In this document: piece after piece, positions 35,301 to 45,400 of the stretch
How the letters are laid out: the number at the start of each line of letters is the position of its first letter
How positions within the stretch are numbered: position 1 is the first letter of the stretch
NCBI GenBank assembly: GCA_017506865.1
Contig: JAFCMP010000120.1
Location: 124,001-188,000, forward strand
Direction: 5' to 3'
Length of the DNA stretch: 64,000 nucleotides
From: Tribonema minus
Lineage: Eukaryota > Sar > Xanthophyceae > Tribonematales > Tribonemataceae
Translations under genes and position numbers: made by a program
Notes under the pieces: model-generated
Told to the model about the DNA's origin: nothing
The model's input: only the letters and a program-made list of their open reading frames with translations
Database searches by the model: none

Positions 35301-38151
35301 GAGAGGACCCACTACGAGTGGGTCGAGTCCTGGGTACGTGAACGGACGTGAACGTGTGAGAAGGAACAGTTCTCTGATCTGCACACACACCGAGGTGTGC
35401 ACCTCGTGTGATTTACGCTTGAGTGATATACGAAGCAGCACCTTCAACGGCTCACGTATACTATAGTTGATTCACCGTAAACTCGTGATTTGCAGCGTCT
35501 GCACCGCTCATGCACCCCCCCCCCCCTCCGGGACGGGGGGGGGGGGCGTTAACTTAGCTCGCATGCGCTTTACCTGAAACTAAAGATATTTCATCCACCA
35601 ATGAGCTGACAAGAATGAGGTTCGCCGTGCCAGTCGGACCCTGCCTAGAATGTCCCCCCCCTTTCCCCCCCCCTCCGGGGGGGGGCGTCTCGCTTCGCGC
35701 ACAGCCACGGCCTGTACAACAGCAGCACCTGCTCTTATTCACAAACACAGATTTCAGATGAATGCGTGCTTCAGCGCTCAAAAGGTTAGCCCCCCTGAAG
35801 TCAGATGTGCTATGCGGGGGCCTAACTATAGTATACTTCGAAGTACTAGGTCTGCCGCCCCTCCCCCCCCCTCCGGGACGGGGCGGGGGGGGGGGCATCG
35901 CACGCAGACATGGTCTCACAGACTGCGCCTGACGACCAGATCTGCACCTAGATGTCTGAGAGGAGACTCCTGAGGGACATGGTGCAGCAGGGAACTTGAT
36001 TAATCTACGGGTGAAATTAATTCGGAATACATCAGTTCACCGGTGTGTTGTTTGCTAAATATTGTAAAGCAGCCAGTTCATTCGTCTATGAACATGGACA
36101 CCGGAAACTGCACGGTGAACAGCACCTGCCGATTAGTAACTTGTCGCTAAAGTAACTTCAAGTTCCGGGGGATAATCCCCAAAGGCAAAATGTCACAAAA
36201 CAAAAAGCAGCCCCTGCTGTCGTCCACATACATACATACATGCAAAAGTGCTGCGTGATTGCTGTGCAACGTTGGCCAACCAGCGCGATCCCCCGAAGTT
36301 GGCCAACAGGCCCCAGGACCGGGCCCCCCTTTGAATTCAATCTCGCTAGCGCGCACTCTCACACAGACTGCGCCTGACACACACTGAGATGAGATGGTGC
36401 AGCAGGGAGCTTCACCACTTGCTGCATGGACTGCCAGAAGGATGCGGTCGCGCGTGCAGCAATACGACGCAATCCCCTCTTCTTGCGAAAGAGGGCGTTT
36501 TTTTTCGGCAGTCACAAATTTTCTTGGAGACCCATGAGCAGCGCCAGCATCTTACCAAGATAGCGGCAGTGGTGCTGCATCAGCCAAGGGCGACAACATT
36601 TTAGCGCAAATCAATCATCAGCGCCGCTGCAGCTTGTAAGCTTGCCGACCGACAGCGTGATGTAGTTCGCACTTCGTTCTCACAGGCCATGTAGGGTTCT
36701 TGTGCACCTCTCTTGGACAGCGCCATGGCTACAGCACGGCGCTTGATGCCGGTCGCGTCATAAGGTTTCTAGAGCAGACCGACCTGACAACAGCTGTCAG
36801 TTTGCTCGCGCGTGCAGTAGGTAAAAAGTGAAAGTGGCTGGTGCCGTGCCGTCATTTAATCTCAGGGAGACCTGAGTACTAACTATAGGCAACCCGGCCT
36901 CCCTTGGGCCTTTATAAATACAAGTCCATACGTACTAACGTACCCAGGAACAATCTTCAACATTGTACTTTTTATTAATTCTCGCTCAGGGCGCGAAAAA
37001 GCCCAGATGATTGGCATCTAGCTGTAAGGAATCTACATGTCGTATGACAGTCTGAAAGTGTCGCAACGACAACCACTCAAACGCCGCCGCCGCCAAATGG
37101 CATCTCGGGGTCCTCCCCTACGTCCTCCTCCATGTGCCCCCCCCCCCTGGATTCTGCCATGTGTGTCATGACACGGCCAGAGTACGCCATGTGGAGCGCT
37201 GCCGACAGTGCCGAGCGTAAGCGCGCCAGGGCGATGCCCTTGAGAGCTTTAGGGCGCGCTCCTCCGGGCACTGACATCCTGCTGGCATACTCCGTCGCCA
37301 CAGCCTCCAGCAGCTTCCGCCCCTGCTCCCCGATGCTGCCAAATGACCCTATTGCCAATGTGGCAAGTTTGTAGCAATTCTGATCATAATGACCAGAATA
37401 GTGGGTAGTCTTGGCGGCCTCTTGGTCGCGGCAGCATCGCTCGGGGTCTGCTGCAGTCTTCGCCGCCCGCGACGCCACCTGTGCCTCGAAGCAGGTAACG
37501 TCCACCATGAGCGGTAGGTGGCGTGTCGGGTCGTCGTAGCCGGTCACCACAACATTGTACTTTGCAGGCGGAGCCGCTCGCGGAGCCCGCGCGCTCGCGC
37601 CAGCTGCGCGAGGCGCGGCTCGCGGCGGCCGACAAACCGCTGCTGCGCGCGCCGCGCGATTATTGACAAACTTCAACATTGTACTCTTCGCGCTTCAAGG
37701 GGGCCTGCCCTCACTCTCAACGGCATTGGCAGTATTCTGACAAACTTCAAATTTGCACTTTGCAGGCGGAGCCGCTCGCGCGGAGCCCGCGCACTCGCGC
37801 CAGCTGCGCGAGGCGCGGCTCGCGGGGGCCGACAAAACGCTACTGTGCGCGCCGCGCGATTATTTGCAAACTTCAACATTGTACTCTTCGCGCTTCAAGG
37901 GGGCCTGCCCTCACTCTCAACAACGTTGGCAGTATTCTGACAATCTTCAACATTGCACTTTGCAGGCGGAGCCGCTCGCGGAGCCCGCGCGCTCGCGCCA
38001 GCTGCGCGAGGCGCGGCTCGCGGCGGCCGACAAAGCGCTGCTGCGCGCGCCGCGCACCGTGCGGCGCCTCAACCGCGACGTCATCCGCACCATCCCCGTG
38101 GGCTACTCGGAGGCGCACGAGTGGGGCCTGCGGCAGCAGGGGGCGAAGTAG
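24108..38151 (+). CDS. Leishmanolysin-like zinc metallopeptidase (peptidase M8), about 9 exons, ~538 aa
   Basis: Proposed exons: 24108-24633, 26062-26196, 28198-28451, 29341-29397, 30628-30781, 32090-32253, 33342-33389, 34464-34556 and 37966-38151; every junction agrees in phase. The catalytic core is clear: [20 protein letters not shown], then MMKFDSDDV, then [13 protein letters not shown] with the HExxH zinc site near residues 369-373. The third zinc His is in [15 protein letters not shown] (about 434), with the Met-turn Met in [24 protein letters not shown] follows. A Cys-rich segment ([15 protein letters not shown]) precedes the core. The family cleaves peptides at the cell surface or outside the cell. 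Weak points are exon 1 (GTTAGC donor, no clear signal peptide, 23-residue repeats) and the charged last exon. Only about 12 percent of the span is coding; the rest is introns full of exon copies. Confidence 0.8.
24335..24541 (+). repeat. Three tandem 69-bp (23-residue) coding repeats
   Basis: Three consecutive copies encode [16 protein letters not shown] plus an acidic spacer (RAEEA, QTEEG). They lie in the putative first exon of the M8 peptidase gene. The copies stay in frame and differ by a few substitutions. The RRRS cores look like basic-directed phosphorylation or nuclear-targeting motifs, which fits poorly with a secreted protease. The exon may therefore belong to a separate gene at 24108-24638, since an in-frame TAG ends it. 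Confidence 0.85.
25665..25915 (+). repeat. Copies of M8 exon 2 start
   Basis: Two upstream copies of the Cys-rich exon start (cagGCGTGTGCGGCCCCGTC, true exon at 26062) lie near 25677-25720 and 25870-25912. Both keep cag at the acceptor. Confidence 0.75.
26340..27075 (+). repeat. Copies of M8 exon 2 end plus donor, partly amplified as a longer unit
   Basis: The exon 2 end (ggcgtctgccagtgtcagct then aggtgagcgctgctgcgcct) recurs at about 26345-26400, 26533-26565, 26772-26815 and 27010-27050. Two copies share a longer unit with 'ggcgggcctgaaaaa', 'gagtccttgctccgca' and 'tgtggtgacacgcagaaggg' (26430-26545 and 26690-26800). Confidence 0.75.
27108..27222 (+). repeat. Dispersed ~115-bp element, copy B
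   Basis: From 'gaaacggatcaaaagattg' to 'cacgagtcaaacagtg'. This is the most complete of the three copies and lies in intron 2 of the M8 gene. See the copies at 16777 (same strand) and 49501 (opposite strand). Confidence 0.85.
27683..27772. repeat. Interstitial telomeric repeats in head-to-head orientation
   Basis: A degenerate GGGTTA series runs up to 'cttagggttactagccctat' and then switches to CCCTAA-type text. Confidence 0.8.
27785..27990 (+). repeat. Copies of M8 exon 3 start
   Basis: The exon 3 start (cagCGGGCCTCTGCGGCGAC, true exon at 28198) recurs at 27790-27840 and 27925-27990. C runs inside the copies have changed length. Confidence 0.8.
28558..28592 (+). repeat. Copy of M8 exon 3 3' region
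   Basis: 'gcgggctgattggcgcagca then tggctacgac' copies 'gcgggcggctggtttgcgca then gtatggctatgac' of exon 3, about 110 bp past the true donor at 28452. Confidence 0.65.
28917..28985. repeat. Interstitial telomeric repeat (TTAGGG-type)
   Basis: Degenerate GGTTAGGG units in intron 3 of the M8 gene. Confidence 0.85.
29290..29322 (+). other. 33-nt poly-C tract before the acceptor of M8 exon 4
   Basis: An uninterrupted C33 run precedes gcgcgctttctcccgcag (exon at 29341). It is the longest pure C run in the window and acts as, or overlaps, the pyrimidine tract. Confidence 0.9.
30013..30295. repeat. Interstitial telomeric repeats, including a head-to-head junction at 30013-30047
   Basis: 'cttagggttactaaccctaa' switches from TTAGGG to CCCTAA orientation. 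A second CCCTAA-type block lies at 30208-30295. Confidence 0.9.
30820..31245 (+). repeat. Four copies of the M8 HExxH exon end plus donor
   Basis: The last ~90 nt of exon 5, coding for [15 protein letters not shown] and HEMIH, recur at about 30820-30893, 30928-31008, 31047-31135 and 31163-31245 with a ~110-bp period. Copies 1-3 still encode HEMIHV and end in g(c/t)gcgtc, like the true donor. The third reads openly from KFDSDDV to HEMIHVQ. The fourth has degraded to 'gagatggaccacatgcc'. Confidence 0.9.
31695..31937 (+). repeat. Two copies of M8 exon 6 start
   Basis: The exon 6 start (gGTTTCGGAACACTGTGGCC, true exon at 32090) recurs at 31704-31780, still coding [20 protein letters not shown], and at 31867-31937. 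Both have a cag acceptor. Confidence 0.9.
33195..33225 (+). repeat. Short copy of M8 exon 7 start
   Basis: 'gcgcagtactgctcgcaata' copies the acceptor and start of exon 7 (gtgcagtactgctcgcactg at 33342), ~135 bp upstream. Confidence 0.65.
33830..33950. repeat. Interstitial telomeric repeat (TTAGGG-type)
   Basis: A near-perfect TTAGGG run at 33830-33871 and a short one at 33918-33935, in intron 7 of the M8 gene. Confidence 0.9.
35513..35896. repeat. Three C-run/G-run fold-back sequences
   Basis: C-run, TCCGGGACGG, G-run palindromes occur at about 35514-35547 and 35863-35895, with a shorter form (no GACG) at 35654-35686. Each could fold into a GC hairpin. They sit in the 3.4-kb last intron of the M8 gene; their origin is unknown. 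Confidence 0.8.
36958..37563 (-). mobile_element. 5'-truncated LINE (non-LTR retrotransposon) insertion with 14-bp target-site duplication
   Basis: The 14-mer caacattgtacttt flanks the insert at 36958-36971 and 37550-37563. On the minus strand the ~578-bp insert opens inside a frame that runs to a TAG-type stop at 37077. Its protein ([18 protein letters not shown] ... [20 protein letters not shown]) resembles the region after the reverse transcriptase in non-LTR elements. A short 3' tail with AATAAA follows. The insert sits in the spacer just before a copy of M8 exon 9, so it landed after that copy had formed. It is 5' truncated and inactive. The LINE call rests on the protein pattern and the target duplication. 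Confidence 0.7.
37565..37860 (+). repeat. Two copies of M8 exon 9 start
   Basis: The ~95-nt exon start (gcagGCGGAGCCGCTCGCGG to gcgcgccgcgc, true exon at 37966) recurs at 37565-37660 and 37762-37855 in a ~198-bp tandem unit. The unit includes the spacer 'cttcgcgcttcaagggggcc'. Both copies are nearly exact. Confidence 0.92.
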
Positions 38152-40336
38152 AGGAACTTCAACTTCATCAACTCATCAGCGCATATGCTTTCTGCGCCAG
38201 TTCCAGCCGTGTTTGCGGTGGAGTGTCTGCAGTGGAGCAGGAAATCTGGGGAGCACAGGAAGCATCTTTGACCACTTCCGGTTGAACGTGAAGAGCCCAC
38301 CCGTGCAAGCGTTCAAAGGGGTGTGTGGGGGGGGGGGTTACTGCATTTGAAGTTGGCGCAAGAGCGGCTTTGAAGTGAGCGGAGGACGCTTTTTGCCGAT
38401 GAGCACGGCTGACGGTCAGCGGCGCGCGCTGTGATGCAGCTCAAGTTCAACCGTTGAACTTCAAAGCCGTGGTTGTGCGCATCATCGGCTTCAAGCATCC
38501 ACACTTCAACTTTGGACAGGGTGCAGTGCAGGGGAGCAGTAGGTAGAGACACTTTTTAGCGGCTGCAGCAGCAGGCAGCGTGCAAGCTCGCCGCCTTGCC
38601 CTGCTTAGCCCCACACAGTGGCAGAAGCAGCAGGAGGCTGGCTGAGCCCTACACAGTGGTAGAAGTAGCAGGACGGTCAGCTGCACCCTTGGGCGTCTTG
38701 CTGTATAGTATTTGACAGAGATTTTGACTGACAATTAATCTGGTTTTCGCAGTAGCGCTACTTAGCGTGGATGACAGCAATCAGCAGCGGCGGTTCTCGC
38801 GCTGCAGTGGGAGGCTCTGCCGCCGCTTCACAACCACAGCACACATTGTGCAATGTCATGCATCCGCAGCATTGGATGCCGGATCATGGGGCACCGGCAT
38901 CAGCTAGTAGCATTTGTCATCACACAGCAGTCTTCTTGGGAGGAGGCACCAAGTGACGTGGGGCAAGGGCACTCTTGGCGCTTGCGCACCACGTGCTCCC
39001 ACCTTTGCTTAACGGGAGCCGCCTGATGTCATAGCTCAGCTGCCAAGTTTGCATTTTTTGACATTCAACTAGCAAGGCAGCGCATGACAGCAGTCGATGC
39101 GTGTCTGGTGCCACGGCTGCCCCATCAGGGCAAGCCAGCTCGATTGCTTGATCCCCTCTAATAGTAACAGTAACCTCCCTTTATACATGATGCCAATGTC
39201 TCTCCCGCTGGTCTCAGCTGCTTGCGCCTTTTTTGCTGCAATGCAACCTTGAGCGGTGCAGTACTTGTGGCACTACTTGTGGAAATCGCAACGCGAGTAC
39301 TGTTCTGGCTTGGAAGGGACAAGTGCCGGAACGCATATACATACTCGCGGCAGGCGAATATTGCTGATTTGTTCATTCTGATCTATGGCGGCCCCACGGT
39401 GGATTTGGCCAAACAGTTGTGGGACCATGTGCAAAAGCAAAAGCAGAGGAACCCTTTCTTATCTGAAGCCCATTGTTTCAGGCTTCTACCCATGAAGGGC
39501 AAGGCACAGCGGCATGCGTACAGCGTAGATATGCATCGCCGCCTGTGTGGCCAAATGCGTACACCACGCACGCGGCTAAGCCTCATGAGCTGCAGGTCAG
39601 AAACTTGGGCACAATGGCCACGCCCTGTCGAGCTATGATGACATCATACTTGAGCTCAGCCAATGAGGGCGAGCAGTGCTGCTGCAGCCCGTTTCTAGAG
39701 GCTACCGCAACTACACATTTCGCACTGCCATGTCTGGGCTACGGCACTGGTAGCACCTCAAACGTTGCCGCATAAGCACGGATTAGCCAGCAGTGGGCCT
39801 CGCAATGAGGTTTGGACAATGTTGAGCGAGCAGATTCATGACGATGTGTACAAAATGCATGTAACCCCAACAGACCTAACCGTATCCTTCACCGTCCACC
39901 AGGCCGGCAGAGCATCTTTCACGACACATACTACCGTCACTTACAAACAGCGTGTATCACGCAAGCACCTGCACGCGTCATGTACGCGACGATTACGACC
40001 GCTTTGAGCAACTGCGCCACACGCGCATCGGCAGACACGTCAGCAGCAACGCGACTCCAAGCCAGCAAGCAATACATTAACAACCGGGGGGGGCTGGTCA
40101 TCGCAGTTCGCATCAGCGCAGGCAATGCCCCATGCGTGCCAGCAATACAGGCCTGACAAAAAAAGCAGCAGTGCTCAATTCTGCGCGCCCCACAGCCAAC
40201 GCCTCCACATGCTCCCTCCCCCCCGCAACACCCCCAAGCTTTTGCACAAATACGAACGATCAGCCCCCCCCTATCACCCCAAGCACCGCCCTCTGCAGCG
40301 CGCGGTCGCCTATCTGTAAGTGTAACTGCAACAGCA
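38152..40336. other. Intergenic region between convergent M8 and NDUFB2 genes
   Basis: Mostly moderate-GC sequence. A short imperfect tandem repeat (cacacagtggcagaagcagc-like) lies at 38610-38670. An open frame from about 39234 to 39600 on the plus strand encodes a hydrophobic stretch (LVALLVEIATRVLFWLG) followed by DLFILI, loosely like a channel S1-S2 segment. It has no secure start or partner exon, so I leave it as an unassigned fragment. Confidence 0.4.
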
Positions 40337-42347
40337 CTATTCCTCTTCTTCAACTATCTCCTCGTCCTCGTCGTCCTCGATGACCTCCGGCATGCCGTCC
40401 TGCGTCTTGCGGTAGCGCACGCGCGGCGCGCCGTGACCGCCGCCGTGGCCGTTGCCGTGGCCGTGCTCGTCCATGTGGTCCCACGGGTGCTCCAGCCCCT
40501 GCGCGTGACGTGGGGGGGGGGATGTCAACATGTGGGTTCGCGAAGAATGTGGTCCCACGGATGGTGCTCCAGCCCCTTGGCAGCGTGGGAGGGGGAATTT
40601 CAATAGGGGGGTTCAAGAAACCATGGGGTCTACAAGAGGGAGGGGGTATTTGAATAGGGGGGTTCAGGAAAGCATGGCGTCTAGAACAAGGTCGTCCATG
40701 TGGTCCCCACGTGTGCTCCAGCCCCTGCGCACGAGCCAGCGTTGGGGTGTGGCGAGGGTAAGTCTGGGCGCACTCACAAGTTGATGTGAGACCCTGCACG
40801 CGCGAGTGACTCAGCGTCACAGTAACCGCCGTGACGGCCGTGGTCACCGTGCTCGTCCGTGCTCGTCCATGTGGTCCCACGGGCGCTCCAGCCCCTGCGC
40901 ACGTGTCAGCGTTGGGGGGGCGGATGTGTTTTTCTTATAATAGGAAGGTTCAAGAGACCATGGAGTCTAGGCGCATGAGTCAGCGTTGAGTGTGATGTAA
41001 ACAGTGGGGTTCAAGAAACCGTGGGGTCTCGACGAGGGTCGTCCATGTGGTGTCATGGGCACTCCAGCCCCTGCGCACGAGTTAGCGGTGGTGTACAACT
41101 AGGGTTAATCTGGGCGTCCAAAAAGCGTTGGGGGGGATCTACATAGGAAGAGGGGGGTGCAAGAAACCATGGGGTCTAGACGAGGTAGCCCATGTGGTCC
41201 CATGGGGTGCTCCAGCCCCTGCGCATGAGTCAGCATTGGGGGTGGATTTGATAGAGGGGTTCACAAAGAGTGTCGTCATGTAGTCCCACGGGTGCTCCAC
41301 CCCCTGCGCATGAGTCAGCATGGAAGGGATGTTAACAGGGGGGATCAAGTAAGCATCCGGTCTAGACGAGAGTCGTCCATGTGGTCCCACAGGGTGCTCC
41401 AGCCCCTGCGCATGAGTCAGCGTGCGAGGAGAGTGAAAATAGGGGGTTCAAGAAACCATGGAGCCTAGATGAGAGTCACCATGTGGTTCTACAGGTGCTG
41501 CAGCCCCTGCGCACGGGTCAGCATTGGGGTGCGACTAGGGTCAGCCTGGTCGTGCTCAGAAGGTGGTCCCATAAAAACCGACAGACTTTGGTGGATGAAA
41601 TGCATGGCGCGCCCGTGACGGCCGTATCCGTGGTGTCAGCGGGTTCACACAAGTTCTCAGTCACTGCTGTACCGCACGCATTGATGGAGTGCCGAAGCGC
41701 ACAGCGCAGAGCCAAAACCGGTGTCACCAATCACACTCTAGCAACGCTGTCGCCCGTTGCCAACACTGCTGCAGCGGAAGCACCAGTTGCTCAAGAGCAC
41801 GTTTGATGAAGTGCTACAGTTTCTGCCACTCAAAGCATTCAGACGGCAGTGCCGCAGGGTTGAAAGCCAGACGATATGTTGCATGCCAACTGCAAGCCAT
41901 AGTCTCAAATGCAGGAATTAAACTGGTGTGCCGACATGACGGAAAACGACGACAGGGTGGATTTGCATAGAGTGGGTTCGCGCAAGGAATGGATGGGACA
42001 CACATGCAACCTCACTGTGACAGCAACGCTTGCACCAAATCATTATGTACAGCCAGCTCGACATACTGATCCCCTTAGCAGAACTGTCCGCGCGTGTGCG
42101 CAGCGTGATGCACCCTTCCCCCACTTACCAATACCACTGCACCATCCTCATACGCCCTGTAGCCCATCCACGTGAACATGAGGGTCAAGTAGGCCCTGCC
42201 CCACATGGTGTGGCTCTTGCTAACGTACAGCTCTCCGTGTCCTGCCATCCCTCTCCTCTGCATCCCGATCTGAGGTGCCCTCCTGCTGGCGCGCCTGGCC
42301 ATCGCTGGCACGGAACGCCTGGACGCCGCCGCCGCCGCAGAGAACAT
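40337..42347 (-). CDS. NDUFB2: NADH:ubiquinone oxidoreductase (complex I) subunit NDUFB2, 2 exons, 126 aa
   Basis: On the minus strand exon 1 is 42347-42129 and exon 2 is 40498-40337. They join in phase 0 to 126 codons plus TAG. The N-terminus (MFSAAAAASRRSVPAMARRA) is basic and Ala/Ser-rich, as for a mitochondrial presequence. One transmembrane helix follows (WGRAYLTLMFTWMGYRA). The junction reads YEDGAVVL/GLEHPWDHMDE, then HGHGNGHGGGHG. Plant NDUFB2 has the same order: helix, RAxxDGPVV, G-x-HPWD, His/Gly tail. The protein is an accessory subunit of the membrane arm of complex I. The acidic C-terminus (EVIEDDEDEEIVEEEE) is an addition. The single 1.6-kb intron is filled with about eight copies of the exon 2 start. 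It shares a 144-bp divergent promoter region with the gene on the other strand. Confidence 0.88.
40549..41530 (-). repeat. About eight copies of the NDUFB2 exon 2 start
   Basis: The acceptor and first ~35 nt of exon 2 (minus strand cagGGGCTGGAGCACCCGTG) recur at about 40549-40580, 40695-40740, 40865-40905, 41045-41090, 41190-41230, 41280-41312, 41377-41420 and 41485-41525. On the plus strand these read 'catgtggtcccacgggtgct then ccagcccctgcgcayga'. Spacing is 75-175 bp. This is the longest array in the window. Confidence 0.92.
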
Positions 42348-42491
42348 GACGCTTGCTGCCAGCTACCGAACTCGCTTGCTTCCGCCCCACACTACGAGGT
42401 GTCGCTTGCTGAAGCTCAAAGTTCAACATCGCATCTCTCTCTTGAAGTTTCATGTTTTTTTGTGTGAGAACGTTATCCAACGCGTGCAGAC
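42348..42491. promoter_or_regulatory. Bidirectional promoter region, NDUFB2 and the 424-aa membrane protein gene
   Basis: Only 144 bp separate the two divergent start codons, so both 5' ends and core promoters must lie here or inside the coding parts. The region is lower in GC than the exons. No TATA box is obvious. Confidence 0.6.
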
Positions 42492-45400
42492 ATGGAGTAC
42501 ACGACCGTGAGGCAGAGGCGTCTTCCAGCTGGAACAGGCGTGGAGGATGTCGCTGCGCGCGCCACGCTCAGCCCTCCCTCATCGCCGGGCACCCCGGATG
42601 GTGGATCGCCGAGCAAAGTGACCGAAGTGACCCTAACCGGAGACATTGACCTCGAGTATCCAGAGCATCACGAGATCACAAAACTCTTTCTGGAGCACGT
42701 GGAGGGCGCAGTCAACGCCGTGGTCCCAGTTGTCGCCCCCGTGTTCTTCAGCTTGAAGGCCCTGTTTGGGCTGTCGATCCTGTTCTTCGGCATGACCTTC
42801 AAGAGCTTGGCTCTGCACATAATCCTCTTCCAGATCGTCGGCTTCAAGAAAGTTGTTATGGTACGTACAGAAGCAGCATATTTGATCACTGCTTGTGTGT
42901 GACACGCTGCATGACGAAATCAGAGTTGCCCGAGAGGCGGAATTGCTGCTCGAAGTTGCAGAACAGAAACTCATTGTCATCAGTGGTTGCAATCAGCAGG
43001 CCTTGTCATCCAGCAAGCAATGGCGAATTCCATGTGCAATGCACCACCTTGTTGCACGCCTATGTTGGAACACTAACCACTTTCACTTTCACAGGCATCC
43101 CTCACCAGCGCAATCGCTGCAGACACTGACCTGCCGTTGAGCAGATGACCAGACCTTCTCTCTGCTGCCTAGAAACAAGTAGACCTGCCGCAACGTAAAG
43201 TCGATAATGGCATGCAGACGCCACGCCGGCATCAGGGATCCAGCCTGGATATACTTCAGAATGCTGTCGGCCGACCCGTCGGCCGACCCGTAGACTATCC
43301 CAAGACACGAGGAACGACACCACCCTGCAAGCAATGCAAAAGTTTAGCTCGGCAGTGCAGCACTGGACATCCCTTCAAGTCGTTTTAACTGCGCTCATAC
43401 TCACCGATCGCAGGCGCATTCGCCAGCATCAGAATTCCTATTCACATGGTACTTGGGATGCGACAGACCATTGGCGCGTGCCCCCATTCTAAGACACCAG
43501 CCACGAAACGCCTCGCAAGCAGTGAGCTTTGCAACGCTGGCCGAGCACTCGTCAGTAGTCCTCTGCGCACGTTGTTGCGTCTGCGCTCGAACGCCTGCTG
43601 CATGCCTCAACTGCCCACCCGCATGCCCTTTAGGGCCTTGACACTGCAGACGCGCCCATCGCACGCCGTGCCTCTGCTGCGCGCGCTGCTATCTTTGAAG
43701 CGATACAGCCCTAACCCTAACCCTAACCCTTACCCTAACCCTAAGATACATAGGCCCAACAAAGTCACAAGCAGCAGACCGTGCAGGCGATTGTATTTGA
43801 TGTCATCTAAAAAGCGCGCGAAGGGTGCCGGACTTGGCGCGCGCAGCGCAACCTCATTGCGCGTCGCCCGTGCGCGCACGCGGCAACGCGGCAGTGCTCA
43901 TCATCTTCACCGCAACAGGTTCTGCAAACGTCACAGCAGGTAGATGCGGTGACGATAAGTGCGGCGACAGCGTGCGCATGGCTCATCCTTTGCTGGCCCT
44001 GACCCAACCCCAAATTTATGGACCTCGTGCCACCACAGAACTAGTGTCGCACAGCGCGCCCCTGGCCGTTGCGTGCCCGCACGCAGCAACGCCCGGCGAG
44101 GTCCAAACCCTGAAGAAACACACACTCTGTGCGGGCGCGTACACTCGTACACACTGCGCTGGTTGCGGCGCACTTGCACCTGACCCCCCGCCCCTACTGC
44201 TCTCGCGCGCCAGCACTGGCGCCACCTCGTCGCGCACTACCGATCACACGTTCGAGGTGTGAGCGTACACTCGGACACACTGTGCTGATGGCGCACTTGC
44301 ACATGACACCCCCCTCCCCCCCCCCCCGCCCCCCCCCGACTCCCCTGCGTCAGCACTGGCACCACCTGGTCGCGCACGTCACGCACTACCGGCGCGTGCG
44401 CGCGGCGACGCTGCAGCGCTCGGCAAGGTCCAAACCCTGATGCAACACACATTCTGCGCGTACACATACACTCGCACGGTGCTGGTGGCGCACTTGCACA
44501 TGACGTGCCCCCCCCCCCCCCCCACTCCCAATGACTTGTCCCCCCCCCCCACCCCCCACCCCTCCGGCGCCAACACCGGCACCACCTGGTCGCGCACTGC
44601 CGGCGCGTGCGCGCGGCGACGCAGCAGCGCTCGGCAAAGTCCAAACCCTGACAAAGCACACATTCTGCGCACTCATACACACACACTGTGCTGATGACAT
44701 GCCCCCCCCCCCCCCCCCCCCCCCCCCTGCGCCAGCACTGGCACCACCTCGTCGCGCACTACCGGCGCGTGCGCGCGGCGACGCTGCACGCGGCGCGCAG
44801 CGCGCGGCGCACGCTCAAGGAGCGCGAGGACACGGGCGCGCGCGTGCGCGAGCAGGAGGCCATGCTGCGCGACCGCAAGGCCATGCTGGCGGATGGGCGG
44901 CTGGACGTGGACGAGGCGCGCGCGTTCATGGCCAAGCACAGGGAGCAGGTGCGCAACTAGGGTTAGGGCTAGGTTAGGGTTAGGGTTAGGGTAGGTTGGG
45001 ATTAGGGTTAGGGTTAGGGCAGCTGCGAGGAGGCCATGCTGCGCGACCGCAAGGCCATGCTGGCGGATGGGCGGCTCGACGTGGACGAGGCGCGCGCGTT
45101 CATGGCCAAGCACCGGGAGCAGGTGCGCAGTTAGGGCTAGGGGTAGGCTAGTGTTGTAAAAGGTTGGGTTTAGGGTTACGGTTGGGTTCAGGGTTAGGAT
45201 CAGGGGTAGGGCAGCTACAAGTGGTGGGGCGACTGGGGGCTTGTTTTGCGGCGCGCGCGTTCATGGCCAAGCACAGGGAGCAGGTGCTCATTAGGGCTAG
45301 GGTTAGGGCTAGGGCAGCTAGGGGGCGCGTGCTCTGCGCTGATTTTGTCCGTTGCGCATTTGTGGGGGGGCATGTAGAGAAGCCAGGGATCTGGACGAAG

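Noticed and set aside
39222-39638. Ion-channel gene
   Set aside because: One hydrophobic stretch loosely resembles a channel S1-S2 segment, but there is no ATG in frame, no voltage-sensor or pore motif and no partner exon.
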